DNA of 64,000 nucleotides from RGIG1995 sp045658315 (GCA_045658315.1 JAZOUV010000006.1:28875-92874); one strand, 5' to 3'. Counted from the first letter of the stretch, positions 51,280 to 59,852 are shown. Numbers and translations: made by a program. Notes: generated from the sequence alone by a model not told the origin.

Positions 51280-52002
51280 TTATCTTCTGTCTGTCATTAT
51301 AAGCGATTCGGAGTTGACTTTTCCGTCATCTCTTACCGTTCTGAAATAATAACCGTCTTCATCTTCTCCTCGGTATATCTTTACGGTAGCACCAATAGGT
51401 GCTTCCGACTGATAGTTTATCACCGCTGTAATTACTCGGTTATTCTTAGTGTCGGGCAAATAGTCGCAATATACATCAAGATAATTAGTATTATTCATGT
51501 GCATATTAACGTCGGTATCGCTGTAGTTTACGGTATATTCGCCGATAAGCCCAAGATCAACTCCCTCGGGAATTCTGAACCTTGCAGGAATATCAAGCTC
51601 GAGCATATTTGGCTCTGCATCAAATCCGAATTCTATATCACTGACCTTGCAAAGCTTCTTGCTCTCTATGTCAACCAAAGCAAAAACAGCAACCATTTCA
51701 GCAACCAAATCTTCGTTTCTGAATACCCTCGAACAACGGTAGAAGCTTACGCCTTTGCTCTCAACTGCCCATGTCTCAACACGTATTTCCTCAAAAGCGT
51801 GAAGCTCTCTGTAAAAGCTGAGGTTTATTTTACTAAGAATAAATGCCTTGTTGTCAGCTCGGAGTTCGTCGTTGGTGGGTCCGTATTTCTTCATCTGAAG
51901 ATTGGCTGTCTCGTGCATATAACGAAGTATTTCCGACGGTCTTACAACTCCGTTAAAATCACAGTTATGACTGTTGATCCTATATTCTTCCGTGTAGATC
52001 AT
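51280..52002 (-). CDS. Acyl-ACP thioesterase (FatA/FatB-like)
   Basis: A 240-residue double-hotdog thioesterase releasing fatty acids from acyl carrier protein. The first hotdog begins EEYRINSHNCDFNGVVRPSEILRYMHETANLQM; the second has the catalytic-type YSDTDVNMHMNNTNYLDVYCDYLP block with the Asn and His of the family. Why a fatty-acid producer needs free acids is unclear; in clostridia such enzymes are widespread. It follows fba by 26 bp, apparently in the same transcript, with only a weak SD. Confidence 0.9.
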   Translation of the reverse strand: MIYTEEYRINSHNCDFNGVVRPSEILRYMHETANLQMKKYGPTNDELRADNKAFILSKINLSFYRELHAFEEIRVETWAVESKGVSFYRCSRVFRNEDLVAEMVAVFALVDIESKKLCKVSDIEFGFDAEPNMLELDIPARFRIPEGVDLGLIGEYTVNYSDTDVNMHMNNTNYLDVYCDYLPDTKNNRVITAVINYQSEAPIGATVKIYRGEDEDGYYFRTVRDDGKVNSESLIMTDRR

Positions 52003-52028
52003 AAACCAAAATCCGCACCCGCGTATAA

Positions 52029-52994
52029 TTACATCTTGCCGTTTGAGCCGAGAACGTTAACAATCTTGTGAGCAACCATCTTGCGAACCTCTTCTCTGCC
52101 TACCTTGAGATATTCTCTGGGGTCAAATGCGGAGGGATTCTCTGCAAATACTCTGCGGATACCTGCTGTCATCGCAAGTCTGATATCAGAGTCGATGTTG
52201 ATCTTACATACCGCCATGCCTGCGGCCTTTCTGAGCTGCTCTTCGGGAATACCGATAGCATCGGGCATCTTTCCGCCCTTCTCATTAATCTCCTTAACAG
52301 CTTCCTGAGATACGGAAGACGCACCGTGAAGAACGATCGGGAATCCGGGAAGTCTCTGCTCAACTTTTTCGAGAATATCAAAACGAAGCGGAGGGGGAAC
52401 GAGGACACCGTTTTCGTTTCTTGTGCACTGTGCGGGTGTGAACTTATATGCACCGTGGCTTGTGCCGATTGCAATTGCAAGTGAGTCAACACCTGTACGG
52501 CTTACAAATTCTTCAACCTCTTCGGGACGTGTGTAAGAAGAATCCTCTGCAGATACATTAACCTCATCTTCAACGCCCGCAAGTCTGCCAAGCTCACCCT
52601 CAACAACACAACCGTGTGCGTGAGCATATTCAACAACCTTCTTTGTAACTGCAATATTGTCCTCAAATGAGTGGTGTGATCCGTCAATCATAACAGATGT
52701 AAAGCCGCCGTCAATACATGCCTTACAAATTTCAAAGTCAGCACCGTGGTCAAGATGGAGAGCAACGTCAACTCCTGTTTCTTTAATTGCTGCTTGAGCC
52801 AATGCCATAAGATATTCGTGCTTTGCATATTTTCTTGCACCTGCAGATACCTGAAGTACTACGGGAGAGTTAAGCTCCTGTGCTGCTTCTGTAATAGCCT
52901 GAACAATTTCCATATTGTTGATGTTAAATGCACCAATAGCGTAACCGCCTTCGTATGCCTTTTTAAACATCTCTTTTGTTGTAACTAATGCCAT
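52029..52994 (-). CDS. fba: Class II fructose-1,6-bisphosphate aldolase
   Basis: A 321-residue zinc aldolase of glycolysis/gluconeogenesis. The zinc ligands fall in VALHLDHGADFE (His), EGELGRLAG (Glu region), GTSHGAYKF and PIVLHGASSV. The N-terminus MALVTTKEMFKKAYEGGYAIGAFN is typical. ATG 52994 follows AAGGAGTG; an upstream in-frame GTG (53003) overlaps that spacing. Monodirectional with the thioesterase. Confidence 0.96.
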   Translation of the reverse strand: MALVTTKEMFKKAYEGGYAIGAFNINNMEIVQAITEAAQELNSPVVLQVSAGARKYAKHEYLMALAQAAIKETGVDVALHLDHGADFEICKACIDGGFTSVMIDGSHHSFEDNIAVTKKVVEYAHAHGCVVEGELGRLAGVEDEVNVSAEDSSYTRPEEVEEFVSRTGVDSLAIAIGTSHGAYKFTPAQCTRNENGVLVPPPLRFDILEKVEQRLPGFPIVLHGASSVSQEAVKEINEKGGKMPDAIGIPEEQLRKAAGMAVCKINIDSDIRLAMTAGIRRVFAENPSAFDPREYLKVGREEVRKMVAHKIVNVLGSNGKM

Positions 52995-53045
52995 GATGTA
53001 CACTCCTTATATTCATAAATATATTATTTATTTCCTATCTAATAC

Positions 53046-53074
53046 ATTTTAGCCTAAAACCGTCTCTAAATCAA
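53046..53074 (-). promoter_or_regulatory. fba promoter
   Basis: Minus-strand TTGATT (53074-53069), 17-nt spacer, TAAAAT (53051-53046). Confidence 0.7.
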
Positions 53075-53156
53075 GTACTTTACAAAGATTTACATAAAAA
53101 TTTGTTAATTATTTACATAGAAAAAGTAAATACTCCTACCGTTCCGATAAACAAAA

Positions 53157-53182
53157 TCCCACGCACTTTTTCATACGTGGGA
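53157..53182 (-). terminator. Terminator of the 53189-53509 gene
   Basis: TCCCACG pairs with CGTGGGA, followed on the minus strand by TTTTGTTT. Confidence 0.8.
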
Positions 53183-53188
53183 CTTTTA

Positions 53189-53509
53189 TTACTTTTCCTC
53201 TTTATTTAAGCGGTCGAGCCAGATGAGACCAATATCCATCGCATCAAAGAGACCGTTTCTGTCAAACTGCTTTACAACTCTTTCGTGCGGCGGCTTTGAA
53301 GTATCTGTGCTGAGTACCTGCAAAATAATCTTGTCGGGTACTTCAATGTCATTTCCTTTTTCATCTTTTACGGTCTTGTTGCTCAAAACCATCATAAACA
53401 ATACGTATTTATCGGACATACTTCCGTAACAAAAGGTATTACCCTCTCTCAAAAGAGGTTTTCCTCTGAACACCAAATTCTGTCCTTCAACAATCTTAGC
53501 TTCTGCCAT
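53189..53509 (-). CDS. Small conserved-looking protein of unknown function
   Basis: A 106-residue soluble protein that I do not recognise. It begins MAEAKIVEGQNLVFRGKPLLREGNTFCYG and is rich in beta-type segments, with no signal, membrane helix or metal motif. It has a full gene structure: a promoter (53554-53582), a strong AAGGAGG before the ATG and a terminator. That argues for a real, independently expressed gene. The C-terminal IGLIWLDRLNKEEK looks helical. Confidence 0.75.
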   Translation of the reverse strand: MAEAKIVEGQNLVFRGKPLLREGNTFCYGSMSDKYVLFMMVLSNKTVKDEKGNDIEVPDKIILQVLSTDTSKPPHERVVKQFDRNGLFDAMDIGLIWLDRLNKEEK

Positions 53510-53553
53510 ATATTTTCGCCTCCTTGGATATTTACATATTTATTAATACATAT

Positions 53554-53582
53554 ATAATACTACAAATTTACCGTCATGTCAA
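53554..53582 (-). promoter_or_regulatory. Promoter of the 106-residue protein gene
   Basis: Minus-strand TTGACA (53582-53577), 17-nt spacer, TATTAT (53559-53554). Confidence 0.78.
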
Positions 53583-53720
53583 GAATACGGCAAAATCAAC
53601 TAAACGTCTTTTTTCATCACTTTCTAAATTTCGTCTTCGCCAAGAGCAGTTTTACCATATCAATGAGGTGTGACCTAATCTTTTATTTCTGTAATCATAA
53701 TATTTCTTGCCTTTGGCTTT

Positions 53721-54863
53721 CTATTCCGCTATATACGGTGTCTTTTTTAAAAATTCGTCTGCCTTTTGGGGCTTTTCGCACATAAGAGTCAACAAATTTT
53801 CAGACAACAAATTAAATTCTGCCTGCCTTTTTGCTTCCTCTTCGAGCTTTTTGTAATGTGCGGGCTTGGTCAGCAATACAATATCGCCCTGCCTTTGAAT
53901 CTTTCTCACAAGCTTTCTGCCCTCGGCATTACACGCCAAAATCTGTGTATATTTCGGCACGCTTTTCAACATCTCCGCAGTCACGCCCGTCATTCCGTGC
54001 AGTATACACCTTCTTATTTTTGCATTAGTATATGATTTCCCCGATAATTTTCCGATAAGCTCCGTCAAATTCACACTTTCTTTAGCCGCCTTGACGAGCC
54101 TATCAGCAATACCGTTTGTCATTCCCTCGTATTTTCCCAAATCTGCAACACGGGCTGTTCTGTAATATGCAAGTACAGCTTTCTCTGCATATTCCATGCC
54201 GTATCTTTCGGAATCTTCAAAAAGAGAAACAACACCCTCGGGAATCATACCGTAATTATTCTCTTCCTTTAGCTGCCGCCTCGACTCGGTTGCCGAAAAA
54301 CCTTCCCGTCGTCTGTATGTTACGGGCACAATCTTGCTGTTCAATTTTTTCAGAGCACTTATATACTCTACACCCAATATATCGTTAGGTCTGACAGCTA
54401 TACTTTCCCCGTAAAGTTTCCCGTACATTTCTTCTCTCAAACATGCATAAGACTTATCCTTGTTCGCCTTATCTTCCCTTGCACTTTTCATTACAAGCTC
54501 AAACTCATCGGACATCAGCCTATCGCTTATTTGCTTTAATTCATCTATATTTCCGCATTCGCTTCCAAAGCACAGCTCGTCAACAACGTTAAGCGAATTT
54601 GCAATGCTGACTCCGCCGTATGCAAAAAACTCCGCCGCCGAACATGAATAAGGATATGGCAGTTCGAGCACCAAGTCAGCCCCCGATTTGACCGCCGCCT
54701 CAGCACGGATATATTTATCGAACATTGCGGGAATTCCCCGCTGAACAAAACCGCCACTCATAATACACACAAGAACATTTCCCTCTTGTTTAATGGCGTC
54801 TATCTGCATCTTGTGTCCTTTGTGAAAAGGATTATATTCGCAAATTACGGCTGTTACTTTCAT
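53721..54863 (-). CDS. tmcAL: tRNA(Met) cytidine acetate ligase
   Basis: A 380-residue nucleotidyltransferase-like protein (YlbM family). TmcAL in Bacillus acetylates C34 of elongator tRNA-Met using acetate and ATP via acetyl-AMP. The nucleotidyl-transferase signature is CEYNPFHKGHKMQI (H14-x-G-H17), followed by MSGGFVQRG and the GADLVLELPYPYSCSAAEFFA block. A second basic RNA-binding region ends the protein. It is divergent from ackA, which acts on the same metabolite. Confidence 0.93.
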   Translation of the reverse strand: MKVTAVICEYNPFHKGHKMQIDAIKQEGNVLVCIMSGGFVQRGIPAMFDKYIRAEAAVKSGADLVLELPYPYSCSAAEFFAYGGVSIANSLNVVDELCFGSECGNIDELKQISDRLMSDEFELVMKSAREDKANKDKSYACLREEMYGKLYGESIAVRPNDILGVEYISALKKLNSKIVPVTYRRREGFSATESRRQLKEENNYGMIPEGVVSLFEDSERYGMEYAEKAVLAYYRTARVADLGKYEGMTNGIADRLVKAAKESVNLTELIGKLSGKSYTNAKIRRCILHGMTGVTAEMLKSVPKYTQILACNAEGRKLVRKIQRQGDIVLLTKPAHYKKLEEEAKRQAEFNLLSENLLTLMCEKPQKADEFLKKTPYIAE

Positions 54864-54921
54864 ATTATTGAATGTTTTTTCCTTATATTTTCTTTTTTTA
54901 ATTAAATTTGTCTCTAATATC

Positions 54922-54950
54922 TTGCATTTTCTGTAAATATACTGTAAAAT
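54922..54950 (+). promoter_or_regulatory. ackA promoter P1
   Basis: TTGCAT (54922-54927), 17-nt spacer, TAAAAT (54945-54950). About 170 nt upstream of ackA. Confidence 0.6.
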
Positions 54951-55005
54951 AAATTGATTGTAGTTTATTATAATGGTTATGGTTAGACAAAACTTTGGTT
55001 TGGCA

Positions 55006-55028
55006 TCGAATTTTCTTAGAAAATTCGA
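55006..55028. promoter_or_regulatory. Perfect palindrome, possible operator upstream of ackA
   Basis: TCGAATTTTC-tta-GAAAATTCGA: 10-bp perfect arms, located between the two candidate ackA promoters. The size and symmetry suit a dimeric repressor site; an RNA hairpin is the alternative. Confidence 0.5.
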
Positions 55029-55037
55029 CTATACACA

Positions 55038-55067
55038 TTGCAATAATTACAGTACGATCATTATAAC
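55038..55067 (+). promoter_or_regulatory. ackA promoter P2
   Basis: TTGCAA (55038-55043), 18-nt spacer, TATAAC (55062-55067). Closer to ackA than P1; a weaker match. Confidence 0.5.
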
Positions 55068-55122
55068 ATACTTTTGAAAAAATAAAAATACTTTTTCATA
55101 AATTTTTTGGAGGTTTTACAAA

Positions 55123-56325
55123 ATGAATGTACTTGTTGTAAACGCAGGAAGTTCCTCTCTTAAGTATCAGCTTTTTGATACAAGCAAAAACGAAGTTCTC
55201 GCAAAGGGTATTTGCGAAAGAATCGGTATTGACGGTAAGATCGAACACAAGATCAACGGTCAAAAGTATACAGAAGAAACACCTATCCCCAACCACACGG
55301 TTGCCACCCAGCTCGTTGTTAAATACCTTACAGACGAAAAAATGGGTTGTGTTAAGAGCATGAGCGAAATTGAAGCTGTAGGCCACAGAATCGTTCACGG
55401 CGGTGAATATTTCTCCGAGTCTATGCTTCTTACAGACGAAACTCTTGAAAAGCTTGAGCTTTGCCGCGACCTCGCTCCCCTTCACACAGGTGCTCACATT
55501 ATGGGTATCCAAGGTTGTCTCGAAGCTATGCCAAACGTTCCTCAGGTTCTCGTATTTGACACAGCTTTCCATCAGACAATGAGCAAGCAGGCTTATATGT
55601 ACGGTCTTCCCTACGAAATGTACGAAAAATATCACATTCGTCGTTACGGTGCTCACGGAACATCTCACAGATACGTTGCTGCTGAAGCTGCAAAGCTTCT
55701 TGACAAGCCTGTTGAAGAAACAAAAATCATTACCTGCCATATTGGTAACGGCTCTTCTATTTCTGCCGTTAAGGGCGGTAAGTGTATAGATACAAGTATG
55801 GGCTTTACTCCCCTTGCAGGTATCCTTATGGGTACACGTTGCGGTGATATTGACCCTGCTATCGTAACTTATATTATGAAACACGAGGGCTTCACCCCCG
55901 ATGAAATGAGCGACTTTATGAACAAGAAGTGCGGATTCCTCGGTCTTTCGGGTGTTTCTTCCGACAGCCGTGATATCGAAGCCGCTATTCTTGAAGGCAA
56001 CGAAAGAGCCGAACTCGCCGCTTCGACACTTGCATATCAGATAAAGAGATATATCGGTGCATATACAGCAGCTATGGACGGACTTGATGCGGTTATCTTC
56101 ACAGCAGGTATGGGCGAAAATAACCCCGAACTCCGTGAAAGAGTTTGTGCTGACCTCGAAAACTTCGGTATCAAGCTCGACCTTGAGCTTAACGCAAAAA
56201 CATTGCGTCAGTCTGACACCGTACTCCTTTCTACCCCCGACTCAAAAATCAAGGTTTACGTTATTCCCACGAATGAAGAGCTCGTTATCGCATCCGACAC
56301 AGAAGCTATCGTTAAGGCTATCTAA
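55123..56325 (+). CDS. ackA: Acetate kinase
   Basis: A 400-residue enzyme interconverting acetyl-phosphate plus ADP and acetate plus ATP, the last step of acetate fermentation. Signatures: MNVLVVNAGSSSLKYQLFD (1-19), GHRIVHGGEYF near 88-98, the VFDTAFHQTM and RYGAHGTSHRY active-site blocks, and FTAGMGENNPELRERVC. GGAGG precedes the ATG. pta is not adjacent; ackA is alone, followed by a strong terminator. Confidence 0.97.
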   Translation: MNVLVVNAGSSSLKYQLFDTSKNEVLAKGICERIGIDGKIEHKINGQKYTEETPIPNHTVATQLVVKYLTDEKMGCVKSMSEIEAVGHRIVHGGEYFSESMLLTDETLEKLELCRDLAPLHTGAHIMGIQGCLEAMPNVPQVLVFDTAFHQTMSKQAYMYGLPYEMYEKYHIRRYGAHGTSHRYVAAEAAKLLDKPVEETKIITCHIGNGSSISAVKGGKCIDTSMGFTPLAGILMGTRCGDIDPAIVTYIMKHEGFTPDEMSDFMNKKCGFLGLSGVSSDSRDIEAAILEGNERAELAASTLAYQIKRYIGAYTAAMDGLDAVIFTAGMGENNPELRERVCADLENFGIKLDLELNAKTLRQSDTVLLSTPDSKIKVYVIPTNEELVIASDTEAIVKAI

Positions 56326-56343
56326 TCTAAAACTAATACTATT

Positions 56344-56380
56344 AAAGTTCCGCTTGTGTAACACAAGCGGAACTTTTTAC
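56344..56380 (+). terminator. ackA terminator
   Basis: AAAGTTCCGCTTGTG pairs with CACAAGCGGAACTTT, followed by UU-ACTG; usable in both directions. Confidence 0.9.
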
Positions 56381-56455
56381 TGTCTATTTATTCTCTATCA
56401 CTTGTTTGTAGAGTTAATTACGGAATTTTTTGCAGCATATTCTATATTATACAAA

Positions 56456-56716
56456 TCACTTTACGCTCACCTGAAGTCTGATTGCTGTTCTGACTTCATC
56501 GTTTATCGTTACCTCGGAAAAGGACGGAACACAAATCAGCTCTATTCCCGAAGGAGCAAGAAAGCCTCTCGATATAGCAATAGCTTTTACCGCTTGGTTA
56601 ACAGCTCCTGCACCTACCGCCTGCAATTCCGCTTCCTTCTGTTCTGTTATAACTCCCGCCAACGCACCCGCAACTAAATTGGGATTTGACTTTGACGATA
56701 CCTTCAAAATCTCCAT
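56456..56716 (-). CDS. spoVS: Stage V sporulation protein S
   Basis: An 86-residue SpoVS, exactly the usual length. MEILKVSSKSNPNLVAGALAG, AVNQAVKAIAISRGFLAPSG and the C-terminal EVRTAIRLQVSVK are highly conserved in the family (Alba-like fold, nucleic-acid binding). It is needed for late spore development in Bacillus but also occurs in non-sporulators. ATG 56716 follows GTGAG; an in-frame ATG 15 bp upstream gives an atypical extension. It is separated from ymdB by a terminator and has its own promoter. Confidence 0.95.
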   Translation of the reverse strand: MEILKVSSKSNPNLVAGALAGVITEQKEAELQAVGAGAVNQAVKAIAISRGFLAPSGIELICVPSFSEVTINDEVRTAIRLQVSVK

Positions 56717-56801
56717 ATAAAGTAATCTCACTTTCGTTTCTTAAAATTCGTACGTATATATGTAAACCAAGTTATCTTCAGCTATAAAACGTAACTACTA
56801 C

Positions 56802-56830
56802 ATTATATGGCCTTACATTTATTTTTGCAA
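56802..56830 (-). promoter_or_regulatory. spoVS promoter
   Basis: Minus-strand TTGCAA (56830-56825), 17-nt spacer, TATAAT (56807-56802). Confidence 0.72.
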
Positions 56831-56865
56831 TTTCTTTTACACTTTTCTCAAAAATATAGCAAACA

Positions 56866-56891
56866 ACAAAAAGTGAGGTCAAAACCTCACT
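56866..56891 (-). terminator. ymdB terminator overlapping its stop codon
   Basis: Minus-strand AGTGAGGT pairs with ACCTCACT, followed by TTTTTG. The stem spans the ymdB stop (TGA), so spoVS expression needs its own promoter. Confidence 0.82.
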
Positions 56892-57658
56892 CTTTTTATT
56901 TTTTTCGCCTTTATTTCTTCATTTCCCGATGTCTCAAAATCAAATATAACACCGTTATATTCAATATCTCCGTCAGCAAACTCAAAGCGAACAGGCATTT
57001 TCGTCCTCATCTTTTCAATTATTATCTCGCTCTTAACACCCAGCACAGACTCTTTCGGGCCACACATGCCAACGTCGGTTATATACGCCGTTCCTTTAGG
57101 CAATATCTGCTCATCTGCCGTCTGCACATGGGTATGCGTACCGAATATTCCGTCTATTCTTCCGTCAAAATATCTTGCCAAAGCATATTTTTCACCCGTC
57201 GCCTCAGCGTGAATATCAAGAAGGCATATATCGTACTTCCCTTTTTGGCTTTCGAGACACTTTTCTACCGCCCTAAACGGACATTCGAGACTTTCCATAT
57301 AAACCGTGCCCGAAACATTCATAACAAGAATCCTGTAACCGTTGCAGTCGGCTATCGTATAACCGTTACCTGCACACTCGCTAGGAAAATTCATCGGACG
57401 CACTATATTTTTGCTCGAATCAAGAAAAGCCCGAAGCGAATTCTTTTGCCAAATGTGATTTCCGCCCGTTATAACGTCAACTCCATAATCAAGCAACGTT
57501 TGTGCCGCATCTGCCTCAAGTCCGTTTCCACGGCTTGCGTTTTCTCCGTTTGCAACCACAAAATCTATTTTTTCACTCTTCCTGTAACTCCAAAGCTTAG
57601 TCTTGAGTCCCTCTACTGTGCCGGGGCTGACTATGTCGCCCAATGCCAATATTTTCAT
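56879..57658 (-). CDS. ymdB: YmdB-family metallophosphoesterase
   Basis: A 259-residue phosphodiesterase of the YmdB/TIGR00282 family; YmdB of Bacillus hydrolyses 2',3'-cyclic nucleotides and influences biofilm and motility. Metal ligands fall in LALGDIVSPG (D8), VANGENASRG, GGNHIWQ, DIHAEATGEK and GTHTHVQT. ATG 57658 follows GAAAGGT; an upstream ATG adds 18 atypical residues. It is next to rny, as in Bacillus. Confidence 0.94.
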   Translation of the reverse strand: MKILALGDIVSPGTVEGLKTKLWSYRKSEKIDFVVANGENASRGNGLEADAAQTLLDYGVDVITGGNHIWQKNSLRAFLDSSKNIVRPMNFPSECAGNGYTIADCNGYRILVMNVSGTVYMESLECPFRAVEKCLESQKGKYDICLLDIHAEATGEKYALARYFDGRIDGIFGTHTHVQTADEQILPKGTAYITDVGMCGPKESVLGVKSEIIIEKMRTKMPVRFEFADGDIEYNGVIFDFETSGNEEIKAKKIKRVRF

Positions 57659-57705
57659 AATATCTACCTTTCTATTATATGGATAATATAGCCCCATATA
57701 CAACA

Positions 57706-57746
57706 ATATCACAATCCGTATGCTATAATCATACGGACTGTGATAT
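57706..57746. repeat. Long hairpin flanked by ATATCAC/GTGATAT between rny and ymdB
   Basis: Arms 57706-57722 and 57730-57746 pair over 17 bp with one exception (A-C on the plus strand, G-U on the minus-strand RNA), around a 7-nt loop. There is no U-run, so termination is unlikely. The outer bases are the same heptamer seen in the 9491-9659 array, here as an inverted pair. Confidence 0.65.
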
Positions 57747-57850
57747 CTGAAAACGCATATAAATATATATTAAACGGATTTCCGTCTATTCATTTCGGAT
57801 TAGTTCTATATAAATATATGTGGAATTGTGCTGTGACACAATACTAAAAC

Positions 57851-59398
57851 TTATTTTGCATACTCAATAGCACGGTTTTCTCTGATTACGTGAATCTTAA
57901 TCTGACCGGGATACTCAAGGTTATCCTCGATCTTCTTTACTACGTCTCTTGCAATAAGTACCATCTGCTCGTCATTCACTTCATTGGGCTTAACCATAAT
58001 ACGAACCTCACGACCTGCCTGAATTGCATAAGACTTTTCAACACCGTTAAAGCTGTTTGCTATCTCCTCAAGCTTCTGGAGTCGCTTAATGTAATTTTCA
58101 AGATCTTCGCGGCGTGCACCCGGTCTTGCCGCAGATATTGCATCTGCTGCCTGAACTATCATTGCAATAATAGTACGTGGTTCTACGTCGTTATGGTGTG
58201 CTTCAATAGCATGAATAACTTCTTTGTTTTCCTTGTACTTCTTAGCGAGGTCAACACCTAATTGTACGTGCGAGCCTTCAACCTCTTGTGTAAGTACCTT
58301 GCCGATATCGTGAAGCAAGCCTGCTCTCTTCGCAAGAGTGCTGTCTACACCGATCTCATCGGCTATCATACCCGAAAGATGGGCAACCTCTATGGAGTGG
58401 CGGAGTACATTCTGTCCGTAGCTTGTACGGTACTTAAGTCTGCCAAGCAACTTAACAAGCTCGTTGTTCAATCCGTGAACACCTGTCTCAAATATCGCCT
58501 TTTCTCCTGCCTGTTTAATTGTGTTATCAACATCCTTGCGAGCCTTTTCCACCGTCTCCTCAATTCTTGCAGGATGTATTCTTCCGTCGGAAATGAGTTT
58601 TTCCAGCGTAATTCTCGCAACTTCTCTTCTGATCGGGTCAAATCCCGAAAGTGTTATCGCCTCGGGTGTGTCGTCGATTATAAGATCAACTCCCGTAAGC
58701 GTCTCAATTGCACGAATGTTTCTGCCTTCTCGACCTATAATTCTTCCCTTCATATCGTCGTTGGGAAGAGGAACAACTGATACCGTAGTTTCCGATACGT
58801 GATCAGCCGCACAACGCTGAATAGCGAGCGATATAATATTTCTTGCCTTGTCGTCAGCCTCTTCTTTCAGCTGATTTTCAATCTCAACAATTTTCTGTGC
58901 CGCCTCGTGTTTAACCTCGTCTTCAATACGCTGTACAAGTTCTTTCTTTGCTTCCGCAGCACTTATTCCAGCCATCTGCTCAAGCTTCTCAAGCTGTTGT
59001 ACACGCAATTCTTCAAGATGTTCCTTTAATTCTTCGTTTTCCTTGATCTTGCGGTTTAACTGTTCGTCTTTTTTCTCCAAAGACTCCATCTTGCGTTCAA
59101 GAGTCTCTTCTTTTGATACTGCTCGGCGTTCAAGTCTGGAAACTTCATTTCTTCTTTCCTTGATCTCACGCTCAAGCTCATTTCTGGAACGAAGTATCTC
59201 TTCTTTTGCTTCGATAAGAGCTTCTTTCTTTTTGGTTTCAGCCACCTTTTCTGCTTCATTTACAATATTCTTGGCTCTTTCTTCAGCCAAGCCTATCTTA
59301 GCTTCGGTTACTTTTTTGCGATATGCAATACCCAAAACCATTCCGACAGCAATACCGACTGCAAGGGCAACGATTGCAACTATGGCTTCAACAGTCAT
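57851..59398 (-). CDS. rny: Ribonuclease Y
   Basis: A 515-residue membrane-bound endoribonuclease that starts mRNA decay. An N-terminal transmembrane helix (about 3-25) is followed by a long coiled coil (about 30-200), a KH domain (GRIIGREGRNIRAIETLTGVDLIIDDTPEA) and an HD domain with the metal motif LLHDIGK near residue 367. Strong AAGGAGGTG precedes the ATG. A 32-codon membrane peptide gene lies 26 bp upstream in the same transcript; ymdB follows. Confidence 0.97.
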   Translation of the reverse strand: MTVEAIVAIVALAVGIAVGMVLGIAYRKKVTEAKIGLAEERAKNIVNEAEKVAETKKKEALIEAKEEILRSRNELEREIKERRNEVSRLERRAVSKEETLERKMESLEKKDEQLNRKIKENEELKEHLEELRVQQLEKLEQMAGISAAEAKKELVQRIEDEVKHEAAQKIVEIENQLKEEADDKARNIISLAIQRCAADHVSETTVSVVPLPNDDMKGRIIGREGRNIRAIETLTGVDLIIDDTPEAITLSGFDPIRREVARITLEKLISDGRIHPARIEETVEKARKDVDNTIKQAGEKAIFETGVHGLNNELVKLLGRLKYRTSYGQNVLRHSIEVAHLSGMIADEIGVDSTLAKRAGLLHDIGKVLTQEVEGSHVQLGVDLAKKYKENKEVIHAIEAHHNDVEPRTIIAMIVQAADAISAARPGARREDLENYIKRLQKLEEIANSFNGVEKSYAIQAGREVRIMVKPNEVNDEQMVLIARDVVKKIEDNLEYPGQIKIHVIRENRAIEYAK

Positions 59399-59424
59399 AG
59401 CAGTGCACCTCCTTAGTCAATATT

Positions 59425-59523
59425 TTATTTTTTACAAGCAAACATAATTATAATACCAACAACGCCTAAAACTGCAGCGACAGCCGTGCATATAACAAAT
59501 ATACCTACTATACTTATTGCCAT
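59425..59523 (-). CDS. 32-residue single-helix membrane peptide upstream of rny
   Basis: A minus-strand ATG (59523) with GAGG 9 nt upstream opens a 32-codon frame ending in TAA (59427-59425). The product begins MAISIVGIFVICTAVAAVLG and ends IIIMFACKK: almost entirely hydrophobic, one transmembrane helix with a short basic tail. It lies between the operon promoter (59588-59616) and rny. RNase Y is itself a membrane protein, so an accessory or localisation role is a reasonable but untested inference. No homologue is recognised. Confidence 0.6.
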   Translation of the reverse strand: MAISIVGIFVICTAVAAVLGVVGIIIMFACKK

Positions 59524-59587
59524 ATATCAAGACCTCGCTTGTTTCAGTCATTGTATATTAAACACAACATTTACCCATATTACATAT

Positions 59588-59616
59588 ATTTTATACTATA
59601 AGAAGCGATATGTCAA
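59588..59616 (-). promoter_or_regulatory. Promoter of the peptide-rny-ymdB operon
   Basis: Minus-strand TTGACA (59616-59611), 17-nt spacer, TAAAAT (59593-59588). Confidence 0.8.
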
Positions 59617-59758
59617 TAAAATTCTAAAGAAAAAATATATTTGTATATGCAATTCTGCCAAATATGTGAAAGTATACAATACGCAGGTTGTATGTGTCAA
59701 AATTTCCGAATAATTATTGAACATTTTTACCAAAAAGTATATTATGCACAAAAGATGC

Positions 59759-59787
59759 TTGACACAAAACGTTTTTATTGGTAAAAT
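59759..59787 (+). promoter_or_regulatory. Promoter of the 59853 lipoprotein gene
   Basis: TTGACA (59759-59764), 17-nt spacer, TAAAAT (59782-59787). The divergent region back to 59616 shows no other recognisable feature. Confidence 0.8.
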
Positions 59788-59852
59788 TATGGTAACACTA
59801 TTAGGTTTTTTAATCTTTTATTAATTTACACAGATGAACCCGAGGAGGCACT

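Noticed and set aside
51253..52071. 272-codon plus-strand frame opposite the acyl-ACP thioesterase
   Set aside because: The thioesterase on the minus strand has clear motifs; the opposite frame is a by-product.
53583..53720. Short frames between tmcAL and the 106-residue protein gene
   Set aside because: The longest are 13-20 codons without SD or family resemblance; I see nothing else in this stretch.
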